Made by a program: the position numbers and the translations under genes. The notes beneath the pieces are model-generated. The model ran no database searches, was not told where the DNA came from, and was given only the letters and a program-made list of their open reading frames with translations. Of a DNA stretch of 64,000 bases, positions 14,001-29,000 are shown piece by piece; position 1 is the first letter of the stretch; each line of letters begins with the position of its first letter. Source of the DNA: Pseudeuparius sepicola (Eukaryota > Arthropoda > Insecta > Coleoptera > Anthribidae); assembly GCA_963920635.1 (NCBI GenBank), contig OY987299.1, positions 117,801,373 through 117,865,372 on the forward strand, written 5' to 3'.

Positions 14001-17000
14001 CTGCTAACTCCAACATTTGAAACATAAAATTTTCGCCTACCGCTTTCAAATGCTACGGATCAACTATACAGTCAAAGTGACGAAAAATGCCAAATGGACA
14101 TTAGTTAAAACACCACTGGCTTTCTTGAAATAGGGTGTTCACATTTTGTCAAATTCAATCCTTTCCATTTTGAAAGCGAATAATTTTTATTCCATTGTTT
14201 ATACAGATTTATTTCTTACTTTATATTATACAGTTGATCTGTAACATTTTAAAGAGGTAAGTGAAAATTTTATGTTTCGAAATGTTGGAGGTGTTTTGGG
14301 GAATATTTTGTCAATTTCAACCCAAACGGTTGATTTTATCATTCTGAAATAAGAGTATACTTTTGTTGCAAATGAAAATATGCACTACTAAAATCATGTA
14401 CCTTCAAGACGGTAAAGATAACCTCAAAAAAAGGAAAAGCTCCATCCAAAAATAGCGCAAGTGGTGCTCTCTGTGAGATACGTAGAAATTTACATTTTCT
14501 GCTTATTCTTCATCCCCCAAAACACTGCAGTTCAGCAGCTTAGTTATTTAGGGAGAAATTGCCATAATCCAATTTCAAAACGAGAACTACAACGCTTTAG
14601 GGCTGATACGTAGCTTTTCAAACCCAACAACTTTTACTAATTACTGTTCATAGTATCTTTACCCAGAAAGGTGCTTTGTTCTTAGCTTTTTCATATTTTC
14701 TAAACTCTGAACACAAATCTGACAAAATAAAATGCTTTTGGGTCGTTTGAGCACAAGTAGGAGTTTTCCATGGACACATTTTTATACATATTTTGTTAAT
14801 TCATACATAATAAACGTATTCGTATAACGTATTTCAGTATAATTCAGTTTACTAGCAGTTTCCCTAACCGAGATATTATGAAAAGGGCCTCGCAAATCGG
14901 ATTTCGCTGATGTCCACGTCCGGGTTAGCTAAGCTACTTATTTTAACCCACGTTAAGACTATGCCAACAAAAAGGACAAGCTAATTGAAAAAAGTAACAG
15001 GTTGTTACAAAAACTAGGTCAATCCATTAATCACAGATTGGACTAAAATAATTTGTCTTTTGGTAACACACTTTTCATTTACACCCCTCTACTTAAAAAT
15101 ACAGGGTATTAAAGTATAAGGAAAAAAACGAATTTTATTAATAACTTCTTTAACATATTTAGTATAAATTTGCCGCTGTTTATTTATTATAAAACCACAT
15201 TTTGTGCGTATAATTTTATTCAAAAAAAATCAAAGAACAAACGTACCAAAAGGTCGGTGCTGTTTACTTTGACCCCCAACGTTATTCTGCGTAGACCTAT
15301 ATAGTTTAGATAAATCAGCGTTAGTGTTCCGTATTTTCATGTAAGTTTTGGTTTAGATACGAGCTATTGTAACTTATTTAATAGGGAATTATGCTGTCGC
15401 TTTAACAAAAATATCAAATTTCAAAAAAATTTAAGTTCCGTTGAGTTATGAATGGATCAAAACATCGACGTGAGTGGAACTTACCCTGCGAAGAAGTACG
15501 GGGCAGAGTCGATGATTTGATAGCAGGTTTCGCTGGTTTAGTGTCCGCTAAACGAAGCAGATGCAAAAAGGAACACAACGTTAGTTCGAAAAACACCGTC
15601 ATGCAGAATTTAGTCGAAATTGTCAAATATTTAAAATTTATTATATAATAAATCACAGACTTTGCCTTTGAGGAGATTGCAAATTTCAACATTGACTGTT
15701 TTTTTTTCAAATGAAATCTCCACCAAAGAAATTTCTGTTGACATGGTTAATATACAAGCGAAATTCAAGAAAATGAGTTGTGATGTTTTGATTGAGTATT
15801 TGGAGTAGGTAAGTAATTGTGATAAATTTGGAAAATAAATGACGATTCGAGCAGTTCATAACTTACTCCAAAGCTAACAAAACACCAATAAAAAATTATA
15901 ATTAATAATATTACCTGCATGCTGTGGACTATGTTGCTTGGGCGAGTTCATATCTGGTGGTTCGTCGCTAAACGATACAGACTTCTCAAATGAAACGGAC
16001 TTATCTAAAAATTAACACACAAAAATGGCATGTTAGAATGAAAATAATTAATGCTATGATTAATAAGATGTACCTACATGTGAGCTGGAAATAATAATGG
16101 GAAAAATATACAAAATAAAAATTATTATTGAAGAAATATTTATAAGATAGCAAGAAAGCGCGTTAGTAACCTCTCTGATTTCAGTAGTTTTTTTCAGTTC
16201 GGAAAGTTAGGTCTCAGAGAATTTGATATAAAATCAAAAGTAAATAAGTAGGCATAGAAAAAATATAGCATATACAGGGTGTAACTGAACTGATGATCAA
16301 AAATGAAACCACGTATTCTTTGAGTCAAAATAAGGGCACTTCTTCGTATATTTTTTTCTCCTACGGGCCATAGTTTTTTTTATACAGAGCGTAGAAATTT
16401 AGAGAAAAATACACATATTTTCTTCAAAAGCGGATGATTTGTCAAATTTAAGGTTATTATGATTCTTGTGAGGCCCCCAGTTGCGGAGATACAGGGTGTT
16501 ATTAAAATTAATTAGTTCAGAAAAATATGAATTCCCTGTATAATCGCATTTTTTAAATTTGTTTTGAATGGTTAATTCAATGGAATTCAATGGTTAACAA
16601 AAAGTATCTCTTAGTATTTTTTCATATTCTCAGCCGTTTTTTAATTATTTTCAAAGAACGGCAATGCTGCAATAGAAAAGTCATTTTAAGAATAAATCTA
16701 ACAATCTGTGGATGTCAATTAAACTTGGCATTATTTGAATCATTTGGCTGCCAACTTTACACTTTAGTATCAATATTTTGAAAAATTACATTTTCATTTG
16801 AAGAATTGACTGATATGCACCGTTGCTATGGACTTGCCAATGGCAATAATAAACATGCGGAAACGCATAGTTGCGGGTATTGAAAGAGATAGCGGTCATT
16901 TCGAACATTTAATAATTTAATTTTCTAATAGCAATACGTTTCTTTTATTATCGTTTTTGCTTTTATATTTTGTTAAATAAAGTTTAATTGACACCCACAG

Positions 17001-20000
17001 ATTGTTAGATTTATTCTTAAAGTGACTATTGTTCATTGCAGTGTTGCCGTTCTTTAAAAAATAATTCATAAAGGGCTGCGAATATGAAAAAATACTAAGA
17101 GATACTTTTTATTAACCATTCTATTCACCACCCAAAACAAATTTAAAAAATTCGATTATACAGGGTATTCATATTTTTCTGAACTAATTAATTTTACTAA
17201 CACCCTGTATCTCCGCAACTGGGAGACTCAGAAGCTTCATATCAACCTTAAGTTTGACGGCTCATCTGCTCATGTGACACGCCAAGTTTGAAGAAAATAT
17301 CTCGCATACTTCTAGAAATACTAAAAATTATGTGTATTTTTCTCCAAACTTCTACGCTCTGTATAAAAAAATAGGGCCCGTAGGAGAAAAAAATATATGA
17401 AGAAGTGCCCTTATTTTGACTCCAAGAATACGTGGGTTCATTTTTGACCATCAGTTTAGTTACACCCTGTATGGTCCAGTAAATTTAAGGTTTAATATTG
17501 CAATTCATTGGGTGAGAAATTTTGTTTTATCCATCGATAGTACACCATATAGAAAGCTTAAATCCGAATTTTCGACCATCAAACCCTTGCAGATATTCCG
17601 CCATCTTGAATTTAGTGGTAAATTAGTTTTTCACGGATAACAGCTGTATTTTTAATTTTACCAAAAAAATAGCCGATATCATTTTTGAAGTAAAAAAGGT
17701 GCTCTGCAAATTTATTCTCTTGATATTTACTTGAATTTTGCATATATAACAAGTTATAAGAAAATAATCTGGAAAAAAGGGTTTGCAATTTTTTTTCACA
17801 TCTAATGTCTTTTTTCTGCTAACGACAGCGCGAAATCTTCTAAACAAAAGTTGTTCATTACAAAATTACCTATGATATTTGTCTGAACAACTTTTTTCTA
17901 TCGGTAATAGTTTATTTCCGGTAGCGTCCCAAAGTTGGGTGCAACTCGTAGTTTTTTTATACCTGACTGTATTTTGACATATTATTATGTAGAGCATAAT
18001 AGTTAATGGGCCTGTTTCACACTTTTTTTTTATTTTTGATTATGAATCTTAATAGTAAATAAAACACGAAAATATTTTTTTCAAATTTTTTTCGGCCGGG
18101 AAATGCCCTAAAAACGTTTTTGAAATTCAAATTTCAAAGCTGATTGGCTACCGTTTTGCGACGTTGACACGATTTACGGCAATATCGATATGTTTCTATT
18201 TGAGATTTGTGAAGACTGAAGAAGAAGAAAATTTACCTAACTTATATTTTGTGGCAAAAGACAAATATACATAACACATGACCTCGCAATATCAGGGGGC
18301 GGCGCGGTAGTGCACGAGTGGGTGGGTCATCCTACGTGGTACCCCACGCTTTGGCACCATATGTCGCCCCATAGTGGCTAGATTGCTCGAAGATAGCAAA
18401 GGCCATAAAAAGAAATAAAAAATAACCTCAATATCAATTAATTTAATAATATACCAAAATCACAATGTTTTTCTCTTTTTGAGTTAAAAGTTACTTGCAG
18501 AATGATCACCAACTTGTAAGTTGTCCAAACCTAAATAAATCTGGTTTGTAACAACTAGACAATATAATCTTGACAATCAAAATTTAATTTATTAACTCGA
18601 AATATTCTGACATCGTTGTTTTTTGCCGTTGATCTTCATTTTGCAATTATTCTTAAAGCTAACTCTCGAATGTGTTTTCTATTATCCCCTGAAATGGCTA
18701 TCAAAAGGTTTTCCGGATGACCAAAATATTCCTTTCTCCTTTCTCTCAATTACGGGATCTATACTTTTTTTAGTTCTTCAGGGAGGTAACAATACTGATA
18801 ATGCTAAATAAGTGCCTAGCACCATCACCATCCCAATTACAAGACCAATTAAATTTGATTTCAAATCGGCATACGGTATACACTTTAACTTTTTGCAAGT
18901 TTTCAGAAAAACATTTAGTTTTATTAGCTCGGTTTACATTAAAGAATGACAGAATGACATGACAGATTGATATAGACACGACACACGACCCACAAAACAA
19001 CTACGGTCGAGTTCGGACAACCGTTTATACAACTGTCTTTCTCTAGAGAATAGATTTCGATTCAATATGCACGTCTGAGATTAGAACGGAAATCGAATTT
19101 TTAGGGCTTCGATTACTAGTATAACCGGCAACGTCGGAAACGAAATTTCATTGCTCCAACTTTAGGCGCGCAGTTTAAAAGTCTTATATATATTTTTAGT
19201 TAATAACAATATTAGGTATTGACGAGAAATATGCTGAGGGGGATTTTATTAGAGAGTTATGTGATTAATTTCATTCTAGTAGTAAGAAATATCGAAATTC
19301 GATTGAGTGAACAAGGCCCATTGTGTCCGCGTGTCGTAGTTTATGGTACAAGGACGAAAAGTCGAGTTCTTCGCACGGATGCGGACTTCACCGGCCGAGA
19401 GGCGCAGTCGAGGCTGGCGAACCGCAGGAGTACGAAAAACAACTTTTCGTTGAGAGAGAAAATGAAAGAAAATGACAAGAGAGCAAATTTTCAGAGCACC
19501 TTTTTCCTTCAAAAATGGTGTCGACTATTTTTATTTTACCCCTAAATTCAAGATGGCGGAAAACCTGCAAGGGGTTGATGGTCGAAAATTCGGATTTATG
19601 CTTTCTATATGATGTACTATGTCTATATATCGGTGGAGAAGAAAATTTTTCTTACTCAATGAATTGCAATATTACCCATATAAATTCAATTAAATTTACT
19701 GGATTATTAGTGGCTTTGATAACTATGCAAGCATATTAGATTAATGCTTTGTTTGACCATGCTATGTGTGGATGAAATGGGTTAGACTTACGAGAGCTTT
19801 GCAGGAGACATTTTGGTAAGTATTACCAAACTAACAACCAATAACTAAGCAATTTATAATCTTAAAATTTTAATTTTGTAGCTATGTATATTGGTTCTTA
19901 ATTTAGAACGCAGTTCAGTTCACAGAGCAGAGAGAAAGAACATATAACAAAACCATGCTTAGTAAAAAGTTAGGGACTTACGACAGCCGCTTTTGCCCAG

Positions 20001-23000
20001 TTTGGGCGTTTTACTGTCTGATCGCAGGTATGTGTCATCTGCCAACATACATAATTTCCGTTAAACAAAACAAAAGGCGCGAATTTAGAAAGAAAAAAAT
20101 AAATATGCCAATTAGTTTGAAGTTATTTTTAAGAAATTTTTTATTTCAGGTATCTTTTTTATGTAATTTGTTGGAAAAAAACAATAAACCCACACGAGAC
20201 GATCACTATACGAAGAAGACGGCCAACACTACTTACTTTCCTATTATTATGGAATATTTTTTCCAAAATATTTATTTGAAAACGTTGTTTGCAATAATGT
20301 TTGATATCCATATGTGAGTAATTTAATATTAGAGATTTTAGTAAAAAATTAAATATTTCTATACCAGGTAACTCAAGAGAATCGTACACCCCTATTTTTA
20401 TTGTTTGGGATTGTATCCCACTAATTTTCAATCAATTTAAAAAATGTAAAGCCTCCATATCAATGAACAAAGAACCCCAGGAAGGAGTCAAACCTCTATG
20501 GATATTATTAAATACGTGAGACTGAAATCGCACCCTGTGTAGGAGCCAAGTTTTGACACAATATTTTGATATCTGACATGGTGATAGGTGCCAATATGTG
20601 GTGTTTAGATACTTTTATGCTTATGAGCTGTGCAGCTTGTGGCCTTTTCCTGGCTTGCAAAACTAAATGATTGAAAATAATAATTGGACTGTATTGTAGT
20701 TACTGATTTTACGAAAATTTAGGATTTCTACCTCGATTAGTTTGTTGAAACCACTCAAATATGCACGCCCCTGTGAAACCGGAAACGGCGTTCCGCCATA
20801 TTCAGGAACTATTCCTGGCGTTAATCCCAAACATGCTCCTTTCTGGGGTTCTTTATTCATGCTCCATAATTTATAGAATTGATCGGTTTGGTTTGTCAAA
20901 CGTTTGACTTCCAGTATAACCGAAACTATATAGAATTGTGGCAGGAGCAATGTCAAATTTTAACGAATAACTTCCGATTATCGTCCACCAAATTAGAAAT
21001 TAATATCACAAGAAATAAAATAGTATATTATACACCTAGGTTGAGAAGTGAGCCATTATTTAAAATTATTATTATTTTAAATAATGGCCTTCTCAACCGA
21101 AGTGTATATAGAATTTTTTTTTGCTACTAACAATGAAATATTGTCATATTTTAGCCATTTCTAGCTTTTTTCAAATACTTCAAAATATCAAGTAGCCTGG
21201 GAGTTCAGTTGTCAAGCTGATAAAATGACACTAATTTTTAAATGTCACATAGAAAATTTTTCATTATTTACCTAGGTATTTTTTTATTATCATGATTTAC
21301 CTAGGTAGAGAAATATTACTTCTCATTAGAGGAATGAGGTAAATAATGGTGATTTCTCAGGTTAGTAGTAAAAAAAATACATATACGTTGTCAGTATAGG
21401 GGTGTATCCTCTCATCTCCAAGGTCCTCAAAGGTACGTGTAGGCGAACAAAGGATTTTCCATTAGGAGGTCATTTTAAAATAATATAGAAAAGTTTTTTC
21501 CTTTTGAAGAAGTGCCGATATAAAACAGTTAGATACAGCATTTCTAAAGATATTCAATAATACGTACTATTTCAGGGTGGACCCAACAAATGGATCGAGA
21601 TTTTTTCTGTTATTTTCATTTTCAATGGATTTTCGTCTTGTAGAATAGCAGTAGCAATGACCTATAACTTCTTTTACTTCTTAATAATTATATACTTGGG
21701 TATATTCACTTATATTTCAATTATTTGTTCAAGAAAAAATGCCTATTAAAAGTTATGGACCCTCAAAACCAAATTTCTATTTTCGCAATTGTTGGAAAGT
21801 GAGAATCCAGCTATTTTAACAAAAAAGTATATAATCATTGAAAATTTAAAAAGTTAAAAGAGAATTTACTCCTTGGTGTTAAAACAACTGATAATTATTT
21901 TTAAAATTTCACAACCTAGGCCTTCTTGGATTTTGCAAAAATAACAAACTCGCAATTAAACCGTTGAGAAGTAAAAAAATATGCAAAAAGGAACAGCGGC
22001 TGTCAAATTTGAAATTTGAAAAAATAAAAAAAATCTAAGATGCAAAACTGATTGCCGTTTTTTTTCTAATCCACTTGAATTGTTTATGATGGATCATTTT
22101 CGCACAACGGCGAAGATATAATATATAGCTGATCGTGAATTTCAAAATGAAACCTCAATGGAAAACACTTCATATGTTACGAATTACTTATTGTAAGTAT
22201 TGCGAAGTTTACCCAACACCCCCTATAATCGATGGTGTTGCTTAACCTCTTTCACATTTGAGAAGTAAAACATGGATAATTCGAAAAGTCGTACCAACGC
22301 GCGTCCAAAATACAAAGACAAAAATCCCCAGGACAAAGATAGAGAAAAGATTCTTTGACTTCTGCTGTGCATAATATGATCCATCGATTTTCCCTATCTT
22401 TTTCCAGTTCCTCCAATGTCGTCAAACGTCACAAACACAGCCTGCGCGCGCATGCAAAACTTTGACAATATAGCCGAACGGAAGCGAGTGGTGGATACAA
22501 ACCTGGCAACGACGCAGAACTCGAGCTGGAGTTCTTATCGAACTCGTCTCCTGCGGAATGGAATGGTGAAACGTTTTAGCGAACCGACATACAGCTCGCC
22601 CAAGAAAAGGTCAATGCAGTTATTTCTCCGAAAGGGGTGGCCATAAACTTATAGTATTGCTCTCACAGAATAAAATGACCGGTCTTATTCACAAAATTAG
22701 GACAATTAGACACAAGAAAGGTAATCAATATAGGATGCAGGCCAATATGATGTCTCAACATAGTCTTCTCTTAACAGTAGGTACTCTTCAAGTTCCTCAG
22801 GCGGACATTACGTGGATAGCTTTGATATTAATGATCGACGCGGACTCAAATATTTGTGTGCAAATATGTATATTTACAGAGTGTCTCACTTAAGAGTGAA
22901 ACAACCGTATAACTTCTTTATTTTTTACACGACCAGAACGAAATTTTTACCAAAGGTAGATGGCATTGTGGTCTACTTATTTCCTAAAAATTAGTTGCCT

Positions 23001-26000
23001 ACTCGAAAGTCTAAGCCACCTGCGATGTCTCAGTCGAGGATAAAATAAAAATTCGAAAATCGTATTAGGCATTTTTTTAAAATTTACTAAAAGAAGTTGT
23101 TCAGAATGGATCCAGGACCCCAAATCGAAAGTTTTGTTAAAATCAAAAAGTATTAAAAAAAATTAAAGTCCAAAAATAGCAATTTAAAAATTTTTTGCGT
23201 TTAGAAAAGTGTGCCAAAGAAGTTTTGAAGGATGGTTGTTTTCAAAAAGCTCAAAACAAATTTTATTTTTTTTAATTTTTACTTAATTTTTTTATTTAAT
23301 ATTTTTTTGATTTTGACAAAATTTTGTATTTAGAGTCCTGGATCGATTCCGAATAACTTTTTTTAGTATATTTTTTTGAAAAAAAAAGCCTAATATGACT
23401 TTCGGATTTTTAGCTTTGATTGTGGCATCGCAGGTGGCTTTGACTTTGATGTAGACAACTAATTTTTTTGGAAATAAGTAGGCAACAATGACATCTAATT
23501 TTGGTAAAAATTTCGTTTGGATCGGTTAAAAATTAAAGAAGTTACGAGGTTGTTTCACTCTTAAGTGAGTCACTCTGTATATAGGGAAATACGAAGAATG
23601 CAATTTTGAGCCGAAAATGTCATATGGACATAGTACATGAAAAATAAAAACACAGGGCGTTCAATACTCGGTTAAGAAATAATCATGTATTTGGTACATC
23701 TGGAAAGAGGCTTGCATGATTTCGATTTCGTACATATAATTATTTCATCAAATGCAACCCCAGACAAAACATAACCAAAGTCTACAGACCGTAGACTTTG
23801 ATATAGCTAGACAATTTTTCCTAAGAAATAAATCATGGAATAATCAACCCGTAGTAAATTTGACGGGATTATCTTTTCAGCAACCCATTGAAACTAATGT
23901 TAATATTTTTATGTTGCTCTAAAATGATAAAGGTAGTTTATTGTTGATGGTATTTCATGTTTTCTTATTGTTTGGGCACCCTGTGTAAAATGTCATTTAT
24001 TATTATTAGTTACATTTTGTCTGAGAGTGCAACAATAATGGGTAGAAATGTCGCCTTTGTGCCAAATCTGAAGAAACTGTCAATCCGTTCGTTTTATTTT
24101 TGAGAGCAATACCTACGCCCCCTTATGGAATGTAACCACCCCGTATATACCAAAACGTATATAACAAACTGCAAAAAGGGAGTTTCCTGTAATGTTTTCT
24201 TATTTAAGCATCTGTTTAAAATGCACCCTACCCTTTCTGAGGTTCACAAAAAGTGCAGTTTGTAAAAAATAACTAATATTATTATTACATAATTATTTTA
24301 TAAAAAAATATAGGTACTTTTCTTGGACGTACATATGTAGAGAGAAGCGATTATTGCTTTCTTCTGGTTTAGCACAACACTTACGACACATTGCAAGCAC
24401 ACACACACGTCAATATTTCAGTTGTTCATTATTCTATTCCATAAAAGACCCTAAAGTGTGAATTTACAATTTACTGTTACATTATTATGCAGATTCTAAA
24501 ATATATTTGTCATCCCTATCCGGCTTACTTTCTAGCATACAATTTATGAAAATGATACGGAATTTATCTATATTTGGAGAGTGTTAATAGAGCATTTTGT
24601 GAACTAAAGTAAAATATTTTCTGACGTAATAGATCGATCCATTTATTTTTATCATGCATTATTGTGTGAATTTTCTATTGGAATGTTTTATACAATGTGA
24701 ATAAGAATGAACAGCATGGGGATATTGCAAACGGTGAGAGATAGGGCAACGGTTAAATGGGGAAAAAGTTGCGCAATTTTGAGGGCAATAAAATGGCACA
24801 AACAGATTTTTAATATCTTTTTTCGTTTTTGAGTTATTTTGAAAAAAGAAAAATTTTGCGTTTTCGATTTTATTTTTTTCTGAAGTTGTTATCACAGATA
24901 GAGAAAAAAGAAAAACACTTTCTTAGGGCACTTGTTAACGGGCCTTAAGATGGCGTCTTTAGATTTGTTCTACAACGTTTCGTTTTTGAGAAACCATCTT
25001 CAACTTAATTTTTTTAAATAAGGACCTGGATTTTTTTTGTAGATTTTAAAAGCACTTTTCATTGCAAATACCATGATGTATGACACGAAATATTTTTAAA
25101 ATGTTTTGAGACAATTATACTGAAAATTCCTTTTTTTTTCATTAATTTTTGTCTAATGCGGCCCTGTATTTAATAATAAGGAGTCTAAATATTAATAAGT
25201 ATTGACAACAATTTAACTTACAGTTTATTTTTACTTCGAAAACTTAATATTTTTAAATTGTACGGCCCTGCGTCTGGTAAAGTGTTTTCCTCTGTTGTTG
25301 TACAGCAAACAGTGTCGCATTGTATTTTGGAGTAAATTCTTTACTTTTCCTAATTGCGAGAAGAAAGCTTTAAGCCAACGTAATCAATAACTTTTGCCAT
25401 TTATTAATTGCAAAAACACATTCGTTCGGCCTCTACACTATTTCTGTGCACAAGATATAACATGCTGACATGTTAAATTTGTCGTCATTTGAAAAAGCAC
25501 CCTCCATTTGTAATGAAATAAATTGTTAACTAAATGATACAGTGGGAGTTATGACAAATGACAAGGGATTGGTTTCGTTGTTTCAAAGCCTTCTAGGTGG
25601 AGGATTTTTATTTATTTTTTATTATCGTATGTGCCGTCTTTTTTTTAGTTCCCCAATTGAAAGATAAGTTGTAAGTTAAATTGTTGTCAATACTGATTAA
25701 TATTTAGACTCCTTATTATTAAATACAGGGCCGAAAAAAAAATAATGGAAAAAAGGAATTTTCAGTATAATTGTCTCAAAACATTTTAAAACTATTTCGT
25801 GTCATACATCATGGTATTTGCAATGAAAAGTGCTTTCAAAATCTGTAAAAAAAATCCAGGTCCGTATTTAAAAAAATTAAGTTGAAGATGGTTTCTCAAA
25901 AACGAAACGTTGTAGAACAAATCTAAAAACGCCATCTTAAGTCCCGTTAAAAAGTGCCATAAGAAAGTGCTTTTCTTTTTTCTCTATCTGTGATAGCAAC

Positions 26001-29000
26001 TTCAGAAAAAATAAAATCGAAAACGCAAAATTTTACTTTTTTCAAAATAACTCAAAAACGAAAAAAGATATTAGAAATCTGTTTGTGCCATTTTATTGAC
26101 CTCGAAATTGCGCAACTTTTTCCTCATTTAACCGTTGCCCTATCTCTCACCGTTTGCAATATCCCCACGCTGTTCATTCTTATCCGGGACACAGTGTATA
26201 TTTTTTCTCAGTGGCGTCTTTGGCTACCTAATCTAGTGCATACAATCCACAATGCACACAAAATATTCCTGGTGTGTGGTGGAATTAAGAACTAATTCAA
26301 ACACTTACCTCGGTATGTTTCCCGACCGCCAGGAACCTGAAGATGCGGCGTCGGTGTTTGAGTCAACGCTTTCTGCACCAGGCCTGTCAGGTTTGCCAGC
26401 TGCCTTTCCATATTTTCTACCCGTATTCTGAAACAGTATAATGATGTCAACCGAGTTATCAAAAAAACAAGACCAAGAATCACGGGGGTTAAAATACATT
26501 GCTAAGTATAATAGCACCAAAGTCTAGGTATTACCTAGTGATGTAAAAATTTCTTGTTCTTGTCTTGCTCTTTCTTGTTCTTGTCTTGTTCTTGTTGCAA
26601 GAACAAGACAAGAAGTAGTGGAGCAAGAAGCAAGACAAGACAAGAGTAGCTCCAGCAAGAAGACAATATTTTTGTCAAGAAATTTGCAAGAAACAAGATT
26701 TCTTGCTTTCTACCGATGGCAAGTAAATGAGACAAATAAACAAGGGAAACGTGATTTATTTAAATCATATTAATAAGAAACGAAGTAGGTAATTCTTTTA
26801 TACAAAAAAAAACTGAAACTACAGTTTGTTCAGCGAATGTTCGGCCCTACTTCACAACTCCCGTCCTTGTCTTACTCATGAATATACGATGGATATCGGT
26901 CGTATATTCACGAGTTAGACAAGGACGAGAGTTGTGACGTAGGGCCGAACATTCGCTGAACAAACTAGAGGTACCAAGGTAGGTACCTACTTAAATTTTA
27001 AACGTGAACATGACATTACTGACATTACTAGTAACTAGTTATCTGTATTTCTTACACTGCCCCATGAATTTAGACAGAGAAGGCATGATTCAGAATTTAG
27101 CCTATTTCGGTGTTTTCTTATAGCCAATGATGCCTTCGAAAAAAGTCTTTCGGCAGGAACTGACGTTGCCATAGTACTTAGAATATCCCTGGCCATTTTA
27201 GATAAAATAGGGTGGCTCGCTCGGCGCCGGCGAGCGCGCAGAAGGCGTAAAATAAAGGGAATCCCCGAAAAAGAGTTGGGGAATCCCCTAAAAAGAACAA
27301 GAAGTAAGCAAGAGTCTTGCTAGCAAGACAAGAAATAACTGTGCAAGAAATTTGCAAGACAAGAAGTAGTTTTACATCTTGCCTTGCTTAGCAAGACAAG
27401 ACAAGAAGTTGCCGAGCAAGACAAGAAATCTTTTTTTACATCACTAGGTATTCTCTAGACTTTGATAGCACATTGCGTCCCACGCATCCTTGTGTTGAAT
27501 GATAAGTAGGTAAATTTAAATCTATAGTGTGTCCCAAAATAAGTGGACACGTTATTCGAACCAAAAGATTCTTTGGAATTAAGAATCATTGGCATTTTGT
27601 TTTGTGGCATTGTGCATTTTGTTTTTCTATATATGGATTGGTAATTCTCATAAAAATCAAGAACAATACGTTACAGAGGTATGCAGATGCATTATAGTTT
27701 CTGAAATCCATGCGTAAAAAATAAGAATGCCGAATTTCACTTAAGGTTTATGTTGTGTGTAAATATTGTTATGTTATGAGGCTTTGTAATTTCCATTAGA
27801 GTCACTTTTACTTTTGTAGTAGCAGTTATTTGAAAGTGGGTAGGTATCTGAGGATATAACTTAAGCTATTCGTTCTAACACAGGAAAGTACAAAATAATT
27901 TGACCTACTTTGCGTAAGAAGAACTTACACTTTTATTGTTATCTTACAAGGAAGAAGATCCATGAATTCTGAAAGCTTCTAAAATAATTTTAAATATCTG
28001 TCTAAAAAAACGGCTGCCAATGGAATCACTGTCATAGTTTTTTTTTACTTTCTTTACTCTGTTTAATCATAATAATACATTTAGTCCAACCAGTTTGCCA
28101 AAGAAAATCTTGTTCCATATCGCTTGTTGAGGTTACTTATACACTGCGAAAATAATGCACAAATCTTTTTTTTCTCCAACAATATAATCAATTTTGTTCT
28201 GAATATTTGCCTCGCCCTGTATACATATACTCATCTGTTGTCTGTTGATTTCCCATGTGCTTGAGAAGGGCCATAGAGGAGTACCGGTTGGGTGGGCGTA
28301 GGAGAAGACTATACCATGGAAATGATAGCCAACAGATGATTCCCCGTTCACAGTGTACACAAATTTTAATTGACATTTTAGCTTTTGGGAGGCAGACTAA
28401 GCCACACTGAGAACTTTAGGTAGCTACTGCCCAAGGAGCTCCACAATACCCGCATCCACTGATCCTATATAATAATAATAATAATTCTCACCCTCACAAT
28501 ACTCCAAACTAAGAGTATCCCAGAAGCAACCACATGCTTGTGCGGGGGAGGGGAGGCAATTACTATTATTTTCTCTTCGTTGCCATTTGCGGCTAGGGCC
28601 GACTTTTTCCCGATAGAACTAGGATAGCATTCGCTCAAGTACTACGGAAAACCCTAGAAAACCGTAGTAATCCCAGTGATTGTAGGACAATTAGTAAATC
28701 ACACGGATAAAGCTATTTAAGAGCAATACCGTGAACCCACATTTGCCCAGCGCTCTTGGCCATAGCGGTGTTTTTCTTTAAAGACATATGCATGCGCCTG
28801 CCTCGAACCAAGGTCGATCGAAGGTAGAAAAACATACAGTCTAAAAAGTCAGCGTCGGTACGAGCGACGCCACCGCGGCCCCATATATAGAGGAAAATCT
28901 CAGGATTGCAAGTATCATAACATAAGAAGCTGGTGCCGTTCTCTACAGATGCTACTACATTTTAACAAAACAAAACAACCTACTAAACATATTTTGCACA

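Larger units (their letters stand above)
26518..27464. mobile_element. TIR element with hAT remnant and CAAGACAAGAA-rich ends
   Basis: Outer termini CAAAGTCTAG and CTAGACTTTG are flanked by the 7-bp direct repeat ATAGCAC (26511-26517 and 27465-27471). Just inside are CCTAGTGATGTAAAAA and TTTTTACATCACTAGG, then subterminal arrays of CAAGACAAGAA-type units in inverted orientation, and an internal palindrome at 26825-26966. The interior has a hAT C-terminal segment on the minus strand. It may be one element or a hAT nested in a short palindromic element. It ends 91 bp upstream of host exon E5. Confidence 0.75.

Noticed and set aside
19955..20317. 120-codon plus-strand ORF
   Set aside because: AT-rich, Lys/Asn/Phe-rich, no motif, interrupted look; treated as chance.
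20663..20956. Minus-strand ORF with LGLTPGIVPEYGGTPFPVSQ
   Set aside because: Reads like real protein locally, but phases do not link to host exons and the text lies in a decayed inverted repeat; source family not recognised.
24659..26295. Opposed 78- and 101-codon ORFs of similar text
   Set aside because: Mirror images from the two arms of the foldback 24693-26196.
28188..28376. Overlapping minus-strand ORFs near 28.2 kb
   Set aside because: Possibly retroelement debris but no diagnostic motif.
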